Under the pieces are notes generated by a model, which searched no databases, was not told the origin of the DNA, and was given only the letters and a program-made list of their open reading frames with translations. The position numbers and the translations under genes are program-made. A DNA stretch of 64,000 bases from Cryptomeria japonica (Eukaryota > Streptophyta > Pinopsida > Cupressales > Cupressaceae). The stretch covers positions 139,153,361 to 139,217,360 of the forward strand of contig NC_081406.1 of assembly GCF_030272615.1 (NCBI RefSeq), read 5' to 3'. Positions 36,190 to 46,759 of this stretch are shown one piece after another. How positions within the stretch are numbered: position 1 is the stretch's first letter; each line of letters begins with the position of its first letter.

Positions 36190-36345
36190 CTGGAATGCAT
36201 TTTGGATTCTAAAGTTGTGAAAAGACTAGAAAAGGAGCATATAGAGACTATCTAATAAAATGGACAGGGTTACTTGAGTCAGAGGCTACATGGATGTCAA
36301 AGAGAGATATCATACAACATGGTACCACTATACAAGCTTTATCCA
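36190..36345 (+). pseudogene. Chromodomain of the gypsy integrase, frameshifted
   Basis: LECILDSKVVK reads in one frame. After loss of one base it continues in the next frame as TRKGAYRDYLIKWTGL, ESEATWMSKRDI. The pattern ILDx(K/R)VVxxR..YxxYLIKWxGL...ATW is the chromodomain of plant chromoviruses, which directs integration to particular chromatin. The frameshift separates its N-terminal strand from the aromatic-cage region. Confidence 0.78.
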
Positions 36346-36380
36346 CTCAAGAGACTTGAGTTCTTCTTACCCCCGGAGCA

Positions 36381-39214
36381 TGGTGCAGGAGCACTTGATC
36401 AAATTTTGTTGTGTAGGTTCTAGGAGTTAGGAATCATGAGATTTTGGTTTTTTATAAGGTCCATAGGTTAATCAACAAGTACTTAGATGTTTGTAAGGAC
36501 CCTAGGATCACTGATTGGCTAATGTTGGCCTATGGCCTCTTAAGGGTGCCAGGTAGAGTACTTGGTAGAATAAGTTGATTTTATGTTAGAATAGGATAAT
36601 TGATGTTGATTAATGGGGTTTAAGGTCATTTTAACCTTTAGAAGTGACCTAGGTTTGATTTGGGCCAAAGTTGCTAAATTATGTAAAAGTTGTAAAAAGT
36701 TGCAAAAAGTTGCTCATAGCAACTTTGCAACTTTTGCATTTTCCAAACACCAATGGCTAGTTGGTTGTCTTTTTTAGTTTAAAGACACTTGTAACCAACC
36801 CAAGGCTGATATAAGGCTTGGGACAATCGATGAGAAGGTTGGTTAAAGAATTGGAATAAGGAGAGCAAGATTTAGCCTTCAATTTTTGTGTTTTCAGTGA
36901 TTTGCAATGAGTTTCATTGGTATTGTACAAACTTCCAAGCCTAGACCAAGACATGAATTGATAAAACACTGACTTAACTTCCAGTTCATGTGATTTGTGT
37001 AGACACTTAAAAATAATTTTTATTTTAATTATTTTAAGTTCTTGACATAATTAATTTATTAATTATGCCAATTTTTAATTCCTCCCCAATATTAATTAAT
37101 TATAATTAATATTGTCACTATAGTCTATTGATTGATTTATTTAATAAATCAATCCCCTTTTATTCTTCTAAAAATCCACAATATTAAATCTCCTCAAATT
37201 CCTCCTCTTAACTAATTAATTTCAATCAATTAGTTAACCTAGGTGATTCCTACAAATCACCTTTTTTGCTAACCCATCATTAACCTAATCAATTCTTCTA
37301 GAAATTCCCTAAACTCACTTAGCATTATTCTTCTAATTTTTAATTCCCTCCACTCATTCTCTCTCCTAGTAAAATCCTCCTACAAATCTCATCTACCCTA
37401 ATCCCACCTAATCTTTCTTCTAATCCCTCTCCTAATGTGTTGCTAGTGGCTAATCATCATGATTAGCCACAAAGTCAACTCCTTGTCCCTTCCATCCAAC
37501 CACTCTCCTTAAATTCTCTTTTCCTAGGTGAATGTGAGATTTTCAAAATCTTACATTCCTCTAGGCATCTCATCTTCCAAGGAATTTTTAATTCCTCCTT
37601 ATTCCTCCAATCCCCATGAGCATCCCTTTTGAAGATTTTTTAATTCTTCCTTTCCATCCCTCAAGAAATATCCCATCCCTTTCTCTTCTCAAGGCACATT
37701 GGTAAGTCTTCCCAATGAACCTTTAGGAGTGTGGAGACAAGAAATGCCTTTAAGGCATATCTCTTGGTCTCCACACCTCCTCTTGGGCCTTGTGTGGGCT
37801 CACAAGGAATCCTGACCCTCCAGCTTGGGTCAATCCTAGTCCTTCATTTATCCTCCTCTCCCTATAAATTGAGGACTCCATCCCCTCATATTTCATCTCC
37901 AATTTTAGCAAATTCATGCTACTAGTTTGTGCCTAGGAAACCATCCTTGCATCCTTACCATGCCAAAACTACTTCTCATCCATACTTAGCCATATCATCC
38001 TTCAATCCTTAATCCATCACATCCATTTGTGCACAATATTGGAGAGCCAACCACATAGAGCAATCTAGGAGAAAATCAACATCATGTTGGAGGCATTTGG
38101 GCACACTTCGACTTCATCCAAGCTCCATCCGAGGGAGAAGGTAAAGGTTTTCAAGGTATAAGCATTGTCTTCATGTTTAATGTTTTAATATGTTTTAGTG
38201 TTTTGTTTGCATCCTAACCATCTGAATACACCTTTATTCTTTTTACCATCTTCAATTTGAGATTTTGAAGTGTTCTTGTTTGCAAGTTTTGGTATTTTTG
38301 TTGCAAGCAGGTCCTAAAGACCTTGAAACAAGGGTTTTGAAGACTCCATGGCTCAAACCTAGCATTCCATGGTGGACCACATACTGAAACCTTATGGAAT
38401 GCTAGGAGGATTTGTACATTATATTTTCATTTTGTTTTTAAGGAAAGGAAGGCCGATCTCTAGTTTTGCCACCATACCCTAGGCTTGGCATGTTGAGTTG
38501 GCAAGCAATGGGGAATATGGACAAGAAGCCCTAGATGGGTAAATCTGATGAATGAAATTAATACCAGATTATATTGGACATCCTCATGGGTGTCCAAACC
38601 TAAGACAATCATTATATTTCTTGATCATTCGGATTGGTGAGGACATTTGAGCCAAACCCTAGTTTGTAGGCTAAAAAGGTGGAAAGTAGGCCTAAAAAGG
38701 GTTATGTGGGTTAGAGACCAAACCCATAACCAATTATAAGATATTGTATGAATCTTCCAAAAGGGTATCCGAAAAGATAAAGAGTTCATACTGGTGTGCA
38801 AGACTTCTGGTAGATAAGTGCAAAATACCTCGCAAGTAGGGCTAATTGGACTAGGTCTTCTAGTAGGCCTAAAAGAGCAAATTGGTTCTAAGGCTAAGAA
38901 TTGGTAAACAAAAAAGACCTAGTTACAGGGATAGGGTTTAAAATCAAAATAAAATAAACCCTAGGTGAGTTGGGAATGAGTGTACGAAGATCCTAAGGTA
39001 GAGGGGGTTGGCTCATGGGAAAGTGTGAAGAGGTGTTGGGCTGAGGGGTCTCAATTGGGGAGTGTTGGACTCTTACAAGACAATAGGTGGTCACCTTAGT
39101 CTCTGGACCTTTGGAAGGTTGAGTCAATGGGAACCATTGGATGGTTCGAGAGGCAGCCTAGAGAGACACCAAGAACAAGCAAACTTTGAAGGAGTGAGCA
39201 TCCTCTCTACATCA
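36381..39214 (+). repeat. 3' LTR of the gypsy chromovirus, split by a solo LTR
   Basis: TGGTGCAGG to ACATCA, 2834 bases. Removing 36998-38254 and one ATTTG leaves 1572 bases that track the 5' LTR along their length. Confidence 0.87.
36998..38254 (+). mobile_element. Solo LTR (1257 bp) inside the gypsy 3' LTR, target duplication ATTTG
   Basis: Starts TGTAGACACTTAAAAATAA and ends TTTTACCATCTTCA, flanked by ATTTG at 36993-36997 and 38255-38259. The uninterrupted gypsy 5' LTR has a single ATTTG at the matching place. CCTATAAATTGAGGAC at 37860 is a good TATA box, with the transcript region following. No internal coding sequence. It is related at both termini to the 24932-25700 solo LTR but longer. 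Confidence 0.88.
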
Positions 39215-39219
39215 GGCAT

Positions 39220-39750
39220 ACCTATCACCATACTTGATTTGCTGACCTATATCAAATTATCAAAGTTGACATGACAAAACCTTTTGTACCACAACCAACT
39301 ATCTTCAATTTTAGCCACCAAACAACTATTCACATTAGCATTCAGATGAAAAAGATTACCTCTAGTTTGTTTACCAGTAGCTATCAAATCTCCATTGCAT
39401 CCCATGATCCTACACATTCCTTTTGTAAACTCAAGGTGATATCCTTTATCATTTAATTGTCCAACACTCAACAAGTAATGTTTTAAACCTTCAACCCAAT
39501 AAACATCATTTGCATTACTCTTATCATTCAGTGAAATATATCCTTTACCTTTTACCCTTCAGGGTGAGTTATTACCAAATCTTAGCACACCGCCATCAAA
39601 CTCTTCAAGGGATATGAATTCATTCTTATCACCGGTCATGTAATGTGAAAACCCACTATCTATTATCCACTCATAACTAAAGTCAATATGAGATACCAAA
39701 GCCTTTTCATTAGTCATATCTTCTTTTACAACAATAAAGACAATTTCCTC
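39220..39750 (-). pseudogene. Copia protease and integrase N-terminus (split by gypsy)
   Basis: Minus strand: YEWIIDSGFSHYMTG (protease DSG intact), then GGVLRFGN, LLSVGQLNDKGYHLEFTKG, WLWYKRFCHVNFDNLI (integrase zinc region; the first His is Tyr in WYKR). It ends at the gypsy insertion point (39219) in the middle of integrase. Confidence 0.83.
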
Positions 39751-39786
39751 ATTGTCCTCTTCCTCAGATTCCTCATTTGCCACACC

Positions 39787-40722
39787 TTAATCAACTGCAA
39801 CATAGCATTGTTTCTTCCCTTTTCCTTTATATTTCCTAAACTTCTCCATTCTAGCATTGTTAGGGAAATTTGCAGAAATATGTCCAATCTTATTGCAAGA
39901 GAAACACTTAAGAGGTAGTTTACCTTTATATTTACCAATGCCTCTTGGAAGTTTCTTAGCCAGAAGAGCTTCAAATTCCATTAGATGGTCTTCATCATCA
40001 TTATCTCCTCTGCTACCACCATGACTTGATCTGTAATCATAACTTTAACATACATATTTTCTTTTTTCCATAGGTGTATTGATTATAGATGCCTTAAAAG
40101 ATGATTCAGATTCCTTAGAAATACTGTTATCAAAACTATTTAATTTAAATGCAGTCAACTTACTAATAAGAGAATCAACAGTGACTTTATCACTACTTAC
40201 TGAGCTTAACTCTTGAATAGCAAAAAATTTCATTGCATAGGTAGGTAAAAGAGTTCTTAACATCTAACTTACAACAGTGTCATCTTCAATCTTTCCTCCA
40301 TCACTTTTCATACCACCAACAACCTCTTTAATCTTTTGTCCATACTGAGCTATATTCTCACCTCTACCATTCTCATGTCATCAAATTTGCCTCTAAGACT
40401 TTCTTCCTTAGCTTTTTGAACATGTTTGTCACCACCATAGATTAGTTATAGTTTCTCCCAAACTTCAAATGCAGTTTCTAATTCATGTACACCAATGTAT
40501 TCAGTATCAGACAATGCACTTACAATAGCTTTCAGTGCTTGATTATTTTCTTGTTGTTCTTTAAGTTGTTTAGGAGTCAAAGGACTGGTAGGAGGTACAT
40601 ATTAGTAGTCACATGTTGCAAAAAATAAGAACCCATACCTTTGATATAAATATTTATTCTATCTTTCCATATTGTGTAGTTGTCCTTGGTAAACTTTGGA
40701 CCCTCTTTCTTCATCATTTTTC
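39787..40722 (-). pseudogene. Copia gag of the minus-strand element (broken)
   Basis: From ATG at ~40722: GPKFTKDNYTIWKDRINIYI opens the copia gag domain. The later open stretch 40263-40045 (LRTLLPTYAMKFFAIQELSS) and 39981-39787 (KLPLKCFSCNKIGHISANFP) follow after frame changes. The knuckle keeps Cys, Cys and His, but its last Cys is Phe. Confidence 0.8.
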
Positions 40723-40774
40723 TTCGCATATTTTCCTCAAAAGGTTAAGCTTCTGCACACAAAGGACCATTAAT

Positions 40775-40787
40775 GCTCTAATACCAA
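40775..40787 (-). other. Primer-binding site of the minus-strand copia
   Basis: The minus strand reads TTGGTATTAGAGC directly after the LTR end (ACA), matching the initiator-methionine tRNA complement with one change. Confidence 0.78.
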
Positions 40788-40788
40788 T

Positions 40789-42302
40789 TGTTATTTGTGA
40801 GAATCCGGTAATTACTGAGAGTGGGGGGGGGGGGGGTGAATCAATAATTACTGGTAAACTTTAAAACTTTAACAATCACCGATTTTTGTTTCCAAACAAC
40901 TCATAAACAATACAGGTAATAACTGAGATCATACCGCTAATCAGATTTATCAAACTATTCTTCTAAGTGTTCATCATTATGAATGTAATAGAAATATATC
41001 AACTCAACACATAAGAAATCAATCAACCCATGAAAACCAGAATTTTCACATGGAAACCCAAATGGGAAAAACTATGGTGGGAATTGGTACCCACAATATT
41101 TGTGCACTCTTTCGAAATGTGCCTTGTTAGGAGCCTAGCTCAGTTAGGAGCTTACAAATATGCCTGATTAGGAGAAAACCTTGTTAGGAGTCCCCTGGTT
41201 AAGGGATTTACCTCATCCCTGTTAGGATCTTTACTCTGTTAGGAGTAACCTTGTGAAAGTATTTACAACCCAAGCTAATGAGTCACTCGGTGAAGATATT
41301 TATACAATCAGGCCTGTCAGAACCTACCCGGTTAAGGGATTTTGAGTCTGATGCAACTGCTAGGGGATAATAGATGTATGATATGAAAATGGAGCTCTCT
41401 TCTTTCTTGTACAGATCCTTATTAGATCCAATCTTCATCTCTCTTGCAGACATGCACACTGGTTCAACCACACACTCTTCTTTTGATCACCGACACGGTA
41501 AATCATCACAGGCTTACTCTAAATAGACTTTACAACTTAGTCGGTTACAAAACCATAACCTCATACATAGATCATCATAGATATTTAAAAATAATTACAA
41601 ATCATCATATGGATCATTACAAAAAATTACAAATCAATTACAATCGTTGAATGATCATAAATCATCACCGCACTTCGATCTGATAAGCAATCATGCCCTT
41701 AAAACATTTTTCAATGTTCTTCATTGTTTCCCAAGAGATTCCATCTTTAATCGTGCCAAAATAATATTTTAACACTTCACGTGGATTTAGGCATGTCACC
41801 ACAAACTTACAAACATAATGAGATACACCGCAGAACTCAAAATCATTATTGGTTATAAGATTTGAATACCGGTTCTTAACCCTATAGAAAATACATCAGT
41901 CAATCACAAACATGACTTCTGGTAACCAAAACATGATGCAGTTCCATTCATAACCTCATTACACTGTTACAAACACACATTCCAAACCGCAACACTGAAT
42001 TCTTCATCAATCTCTAGATCCAATTCCTTAAGCATAACACAGTTTCACATTTGTCAGTTAAAGTCCTATTTGCCAGTTAACTGTCAAATCCATTCTATAG
42101 CTTTCCAGCCAATCATAGACGACTTAGATAACATGATAGAATAATATAACCATAGTTGCCATCAATGACAACACAAACTGATCATCAAGTCATTAGACAA
42201 CATCTTAACTATATCATCACCAATAGTTCTTATACCGGTTCATCAATATCAACAGTTATGCCAATATCCATTCACATTATCAATTATGCCAATAGGCCAA
42301 TA
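40789..42302 (-). repeat. 5' LTR of the minus-strand copia
   Basis: 1514 bases. On the minus strand it starts TATTGGCC at 42302 (the other copy has TGTTGGCA) and ends AAATAACA at 40789. TATAAATATC (41295-41304, minus) is a TATA box. A run of 14 G on the plus strand at about 40825-40838 (poly-C in the element) is prone to slippage. Confidence 0.85.
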
Positions 42303-43060
42303 GAGATGTAGAAGGTGTGATAGAGTGAAAAAGAGATAAATTAAGATAGAAAGGAATATAGTGAGAGGGATAGAGAAAGTGAGAGAGATGGAGAGATATA
42401 GATAAAGATGGAGTGTGAGGTAGGAATATATAGAGATAGAGGTAGAGAAAGAGAGATATACATAGGGAGGGCAAGAGAGGAAGAGGGCTAGAGATAGATT
42501 AATCATGTATAGAGGAAGATATATATTGATAGATGAATATATAGAAAGAGAGATGAATATAGAGAGATAGATATATACATGGATATAAAAATATAGAGAG
42601 AGTAGGATAGATGAAGGGAGATATGGAAAGAATAAGATAGAGTTAGAGATAATGAGATATAGATATACATGAAGATAGATCTATAGGGAGATAGAGATAG
42701 AGGGGAAAAGAATGAGAGATAAAGGAGGTTGATAAAGACAAGTAATAAATAGGTATGGGTAGAGGGAGGGAGATAAATAAAAGAGAAGCAATATTAGTAG
42801 AGAGATATAAAAATAGGGAGTGATAGGGATAGGGTGGGAGACGGATATAAAGAGGGAGATATATGTAGATATAGATATAACTTGGGAAAGATCTAGATGA
42901 GAAGACAAAATGAGTGAGATATAGATAGAAGTAGAGTGAGGGAACTTAGGGAGAGAGATGGATTGAAAGGGAGATAAAAGGATAGAGGGAGAGAGTGAGA
43001 TATACCCACCTAAATAGAGAGAGGGGGAGATAGGTATAGAGAGACATTTTCTCTTAGTTT
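42303..43060 (+). repeat. Purine-rich tract, right part
   Basis: Continuation of the 26590-27024 tract after the inserted copia: AGAGAGATAGATATAG-like sequence for ~750 bases with no fixed unit. Leucine/serine/tyrosine-rich minus-strand frames here are artefacts of composition. Confidence 0.65.
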
Positions 43061-43480
43061 ACTTGGGCATTGGTGTGCATATGATCAAATACATCAAGGA
43101 AACCTTCTATGATGATTTATGAAAAAAATAGTCTCATTAGTACATAAAATCTAAATGTTTCATTATTTACTACTTTTTAAATATTTCAATTCTTTTGGGA
43201 GAAAAAGAATGAAAAAAAAGACTTGGTATGCAAAATTTGTGAGTATTTCAAGTTTTGAAAATGAAGGATTGACTTCAAATGATTATAATTAATTATTTTT
43301 GGTCTAAATTATAATAAAATTACCTTACCCATTTTGTTGGTCTCTAAATCACCTTTCCAATTTCTATTAAAAATTAAAATTTTGATATGAAACATAAAAG
43401 ACATGCCCATTTTACTAAAGTATGCTTTTTAGGTAAAACAAAACAAATATCTGTTTTGTTTTCCATAATGGATATCCGTT
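43061..43480 (-). repeat. Right arm lead of the inverted repeat
   Basis: The reverse complement of 43345-43435 matches 24093-24185 with similar spacing to the adjoining pyrimidine/purine tract. Further out (43440-43600) there are several GATATCCATT-type short repeats. Confidence 0.5.
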
Positions 43481-44680
43481 TTAAATAGATATACATTTTT
43501 GAAAATATGAAATCATAATGATGATGCTAGGAAATGGATATCCATTAATAATAGATATCCATTACTAACAGATATTTGTTTTGATTCGGTATTTACAAAC
43601 CAAATTCAATTTCTTTTCGATCCATACAAAAAGTTGAAGTGAAATTTGATGTGTTTGGCAAAGTAAAAACAAGTTTTTTTCCCATTGCCACTTTTTGGAC
43701 ACCCATGATATTGCACTCACCCTAATTATGATTTTGATTATATGACTCTTTGTATCTTTTCTAGTCACACTAACTTGACCTTTCATTATAAAAAAGTTAT
43801 AGACCTAATGATATGATATAAACACAATCTTTACTATTAATTAAAAAAATAAGTTTTAAATATTTCAAATTCAATTCTTTAATGAGTTTATCACACAAGT
43901 GAAGATATTGTTTCTCCACTTTTTCCATGACTAACTTTAACCTTTAAAATTCTAAATATAAAAAATGCCTTATTTAGTCTTACACTTGTGGTGGGTAATT
44001 AAAAGAAATACAAAACATATAGAATATTTAATACTGTACCTTCAAGATTCTTGTATAGCTTTTAATTTTTAGTGTTAAGCTTAAAAGATAGTCAAAATTT
44101 GAAGTATAATCAATTTGTGATAGGATGTTTTTGATTAAAAAAGTAGCATTAACAAGGGCACTGACCCTTAACATAGTCATAGACTATAAAGAAGAAAAGA
44201 CCACATGCAAAAAAAATAACACATCAAAGCAAGTCCGAGACTAACAAGGTTGAACAAAGGAAACTTGTCCAACCTTCAACAACACAGATCCAACTCAAGG
44301 AGGGGTGTGGACACCCGATCCTTGGAGGGTCAGGGAGGACTGTCCCTTCCATTTGCGACAAACAATAGTCTAGGCGATATTATTATCAGGGCCATCGAGG
44401 GAATGACCATGCGGTAAGGATCTTGCTTGCAAACCATCAGTAAAGTTAGCATAAGACTATTGCGAAACAATAATAGACTGCTATAGAAAAAGAGTTAGTT
44501 GCATAACAAAAGGTTGCTGCAGAGCATTGGGAGCAAGACTAGTAGGTGTAGAGAGAACTTGCAAATAAGAGGTAACAGGGTCCATCAGGACAAGAGGAGA
44601 CAAAATGGTGGAATCGACAATAACATCAACGGTAGTAGAAGACACCTCATCCTCCGGAGAGGAACCATCCAAATCAGATT
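43481..44680. other. Intergenic DNA; no gene recognised
   Basis: AT-rich to ~44160. The rest (44230-44680) is GC-richer and probably belongs to the LINE ORF1 remnant that follows on the minus strand (acidic segment SDLDGSSPEDEVSS after a frame change), but has no domain I can name. Confidence 0.4.
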
Positions 44681-44684
44681 CAAC

Positions 44685-45200
44685 AACATAGAGTAGTCCA
44701 AAGCAAGATGGCCCATAAAGAAACATTTTCGACAGCACAAGGGAAGACCCTCAAAATCTAACAATTGTGTCTAAGGCCGATCTCCAACTATAAGAACCAT
44801 ATCTCCTGGGAGAGGTAAAGAGATGTCAATATCAACTAGGATGCGATCAAAGGTAGTGTGGCCCATAGAAGATGTGGCATCATCCATCTTTAAGAAACAA
44901 CCTAAAGAGTTATCAATAGCCTCATAGCAAGAAAGGTCCCAAAAATGAAGAGGGAGATTCGGAAGGCGAACGCAAATTGGAAGTACATTAAGCGATTTAG
45001 TGAGAGGGTTGAAAGAAGTTGTCCAAGGCTTAACAGAGAGGGAGTGAACTCCCTAATCCCACAACTTGTCCAAAACTAAATCCCTATCAGATGAAGAAGT
45101 AAAAGAAGCAATAAAAAATCCTTTAGCACAAGGAAAAAACTCAATATTATGAGCTACCAAATGCCTCCAAGAGTCACTCACTCAACGATGGAGGTTAGGA
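44685..45200 (-). pseudogene. LINE ORF1 remnant: DUF4283-like and zinc-knuckle region
   Basis: A single minus-strand frame runs ~165 codons with only two stops, both TAG at positions where the family has Trp (KLWD* and RP*TQ). It contains SVKPWTTSFNPL, LPNLPLHFWDLSCYEAIDNSLG, TTFDRILVDIDISLPLP and LDFEGLP-CCRKCFFMGHL, the order of the DUF4283 RNA-binding-like domain and CCHC knuckle of plant LINE ORF1 proteins. N-terminal traces extend to ~45460. No ORF2 is attached. Confidence 0.7.
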
Positions 45201-45479
45201 AGTGAAAGCCAGAGCCTCAAGAATCTGCAAATAAAGCACAATGTTGGTAGAACCTAATGTTGTCCACAACATCCTACCCACAAACCACCATGAGGGAGGA
45301 TTTGGCACAAGGAAGAGGATGAACTCCCTTGGAGGATTGGGTAGTAGATCTGGCCACATGAGAAAAGCTATGCTTGCTAGCAAATGAAGGTCTGAGCGGA
45401 ATCTGAGCACTAGTAGGAAGATGTGCATCCATTATTAGTACATGTTGTAAAGTCATCATACATGAACAATTGTTTTAAC

Positions 45480-46240
45480 TCTTTTATTTCATAAATGCTA
45501 ACCTAAATTTGGTATATAACCTTTTACGAGACAAAAATTATGATTCACAATAGTTCTTAATTAAAGACATTAGATTTCCATTGTTCATGATGATGTGTGA
45601 TAATGTTCCTACATTTGACTATGTTAATTTCTTTCATCAACATTTTTAATCATACTCTTGATCAATCATAAAAAACAAATAACTACTACTTTTTTTTAAA
45701 AATAAATAAATTTATGTAATTGTTACCACATATTTTAAAATAAAAAATTAAAAAGGTAGATGAAATAATATAATTAAATTGAATATTAGTGAATATTTAG
45801 ATGGACTGATGAGGAGTAAGTTCCTTGATGAAGCTCTTTAGTGTATAAAACTTGACATTTCTAGAAGAAACATCAGAACTTTCACTTCCACTTCATTTAT
45901 TCTTCCTTTACCTCATTCATTAGAGTCAATTAGATATTTTTTAAATATTAATAGTTATATGTGTTATTATCTATCATTTTATAAAGCCAAACTAAGGGTG
46001 AATTTTTAAAATAAAATCTCACAAGTTAGAATATTTTTTTATGTATAGTAATATTTTTGGTTGATAGTATTTCAAATTAGAATGAGGAACACAAAAAATA
46101 TTTAGTTAGTTGATGCTCTCATCCTCTTTCTTTTCATCCCTAGTTTTTCTCTTTCAACCCCCTAATGAATCTACTATTATCTCTCTAGTTTGGGTAAGGT
46201 TGTGTTACATCCCTCTCCATTTCTAGTGCAAATCTACCTA
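45480..46240. other. Intergenic AT-rich DNA
   Basis: No coding or repeat structure recognised apart from homopolymer-rich AT sequence. Confidence 0.4.
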
Positions 46241-46256
46241 TGAGGCTATAGGAAAT

Positions 46257-46748
46257 ATGCTAGGCCACTTCCTTATGGTGGACCATAAGACCAGAAAATT
46301 CACTCACACCTCTTATGCTCATATCTTGGTGGACATTAATATTTTGAGGCCATTGCATGCCAAGATAATTATAAAGTTGAGAGGGAAACCTTGGACACAA
46401 ATGATTGACTATGAGGGGATCCCTTATCATTACATGCATTTTTTTGCTATAGGTAATTTATCCTCCTCTTGCTCTTGTGAGTCCCATCCGCATTTCCCCC
46501 CCACATGGTGGAAGGATTCTAGCCTTTGCCATCTCACTATTTTTCTTACCGCTTCAGATGATGACTTCAAGTTATCTGGAGATTTGATGCCTCCTTCTCC
46601 TACTACTTCAATAAGTTTGATTTCTCTTTCTTCTGCCCCCACTACTAGGGACTTAGGTTTTTGTCCTATTCCTTTGATGGTTTTTGATTCTTTATCTTTG
46701 GATTGCAAGCCTCCTTTCAAAATAATGTGGGGCTTGCTTATAATATAA
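46257..46748 (+). pseudogene. LINE ORF1 remnant on the plus strand
   Basis: 163 open codons. GHFLMVDHKTRKFTHTSYAH, ILVDINILRPLHAKI and GKPWTQMIDYEGIPYHYMHFFAIGNLSSSC correspond to the DUF4283 tail plus CCHC knuckle of LINE ORF1. The knuckle Cys and His positions are mutated (YHYMHF..IGN). The rest is serine-rich. It is opposite in orientation to the related remnant 1 kb to the left. The minus-strand frame through it (46430-46759) is a shadow. Confidence 0.6.
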
Positions 46749-46759
46749 GCTTCTCTCAA

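Larger units (their letters stand above)
30299..39214 (+). mobile_element. Ty3/gypsy chromovirus-type LTR retrotransposon nested in copia integrase
   Basis: Flanked by GGCAT at 30294-30298 and 39215-39219. Both LTRs begin TGGTGCAGGAGCACTTGA and end CTCTACATCA. Internal order gag, protease, reverse transcriptase, RNase H, integrase and chromodomain identifies a Ty3/gypsy chromovirus. The 3' LTR (36381-39214) is 1.2 kb longer than the 5' LTR only because of a solo-LTR insertion. Stops, frameshifts and an integrase deletion make it non-autonomous. It lies antisense to its copia host. Confidence 0.9.
27025..42302 (-). mobile_element. Ty1/copia LTR retrotransposon (minus), interrupted by a gypsy insertion
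   Basis: Reading the minus strand: 5' LTR (42302-40789), primer-binding site, gag, protease, first part of integrase (to ~39220), then a 9-kb foreign gypsy element, then the rest of integrase, reverse transcriptase, RNase H, polypurine tract and a truncated 3' LTR (27449-27025). The protein order and FVDDIIF active site identify Ty1/copia, a sister of the plus-strand element at 15.9 kb. The integrase frame rejoins exactly when the gypsy and one GGCAT copy are removed. The element lies in a purine-rich tract. The left end has lost ~1.1 kb of LTR and its target duplication. Confidence 0.88.

Noticed and set aside
36998-38254. Initially considered part of an unusually long gypsy 3' LTR
   Set aside because: The 5' LTR lacks it, and ATTTG flanks it exactly, so it is a separate solo LTR.
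42249-42908. Minus-strand frames of 64-85 codons resembling membrane proteins
   Set aside because: Same purine-tract artefact as at 26.6 kb; the hydrophobicity is a by-product of CT-rich codons.
46430-46759. 109-codon minus-strand frame
   Set aside because: Antisense of the plus-strand ORF1 remnant; no recognisable domain of its own.
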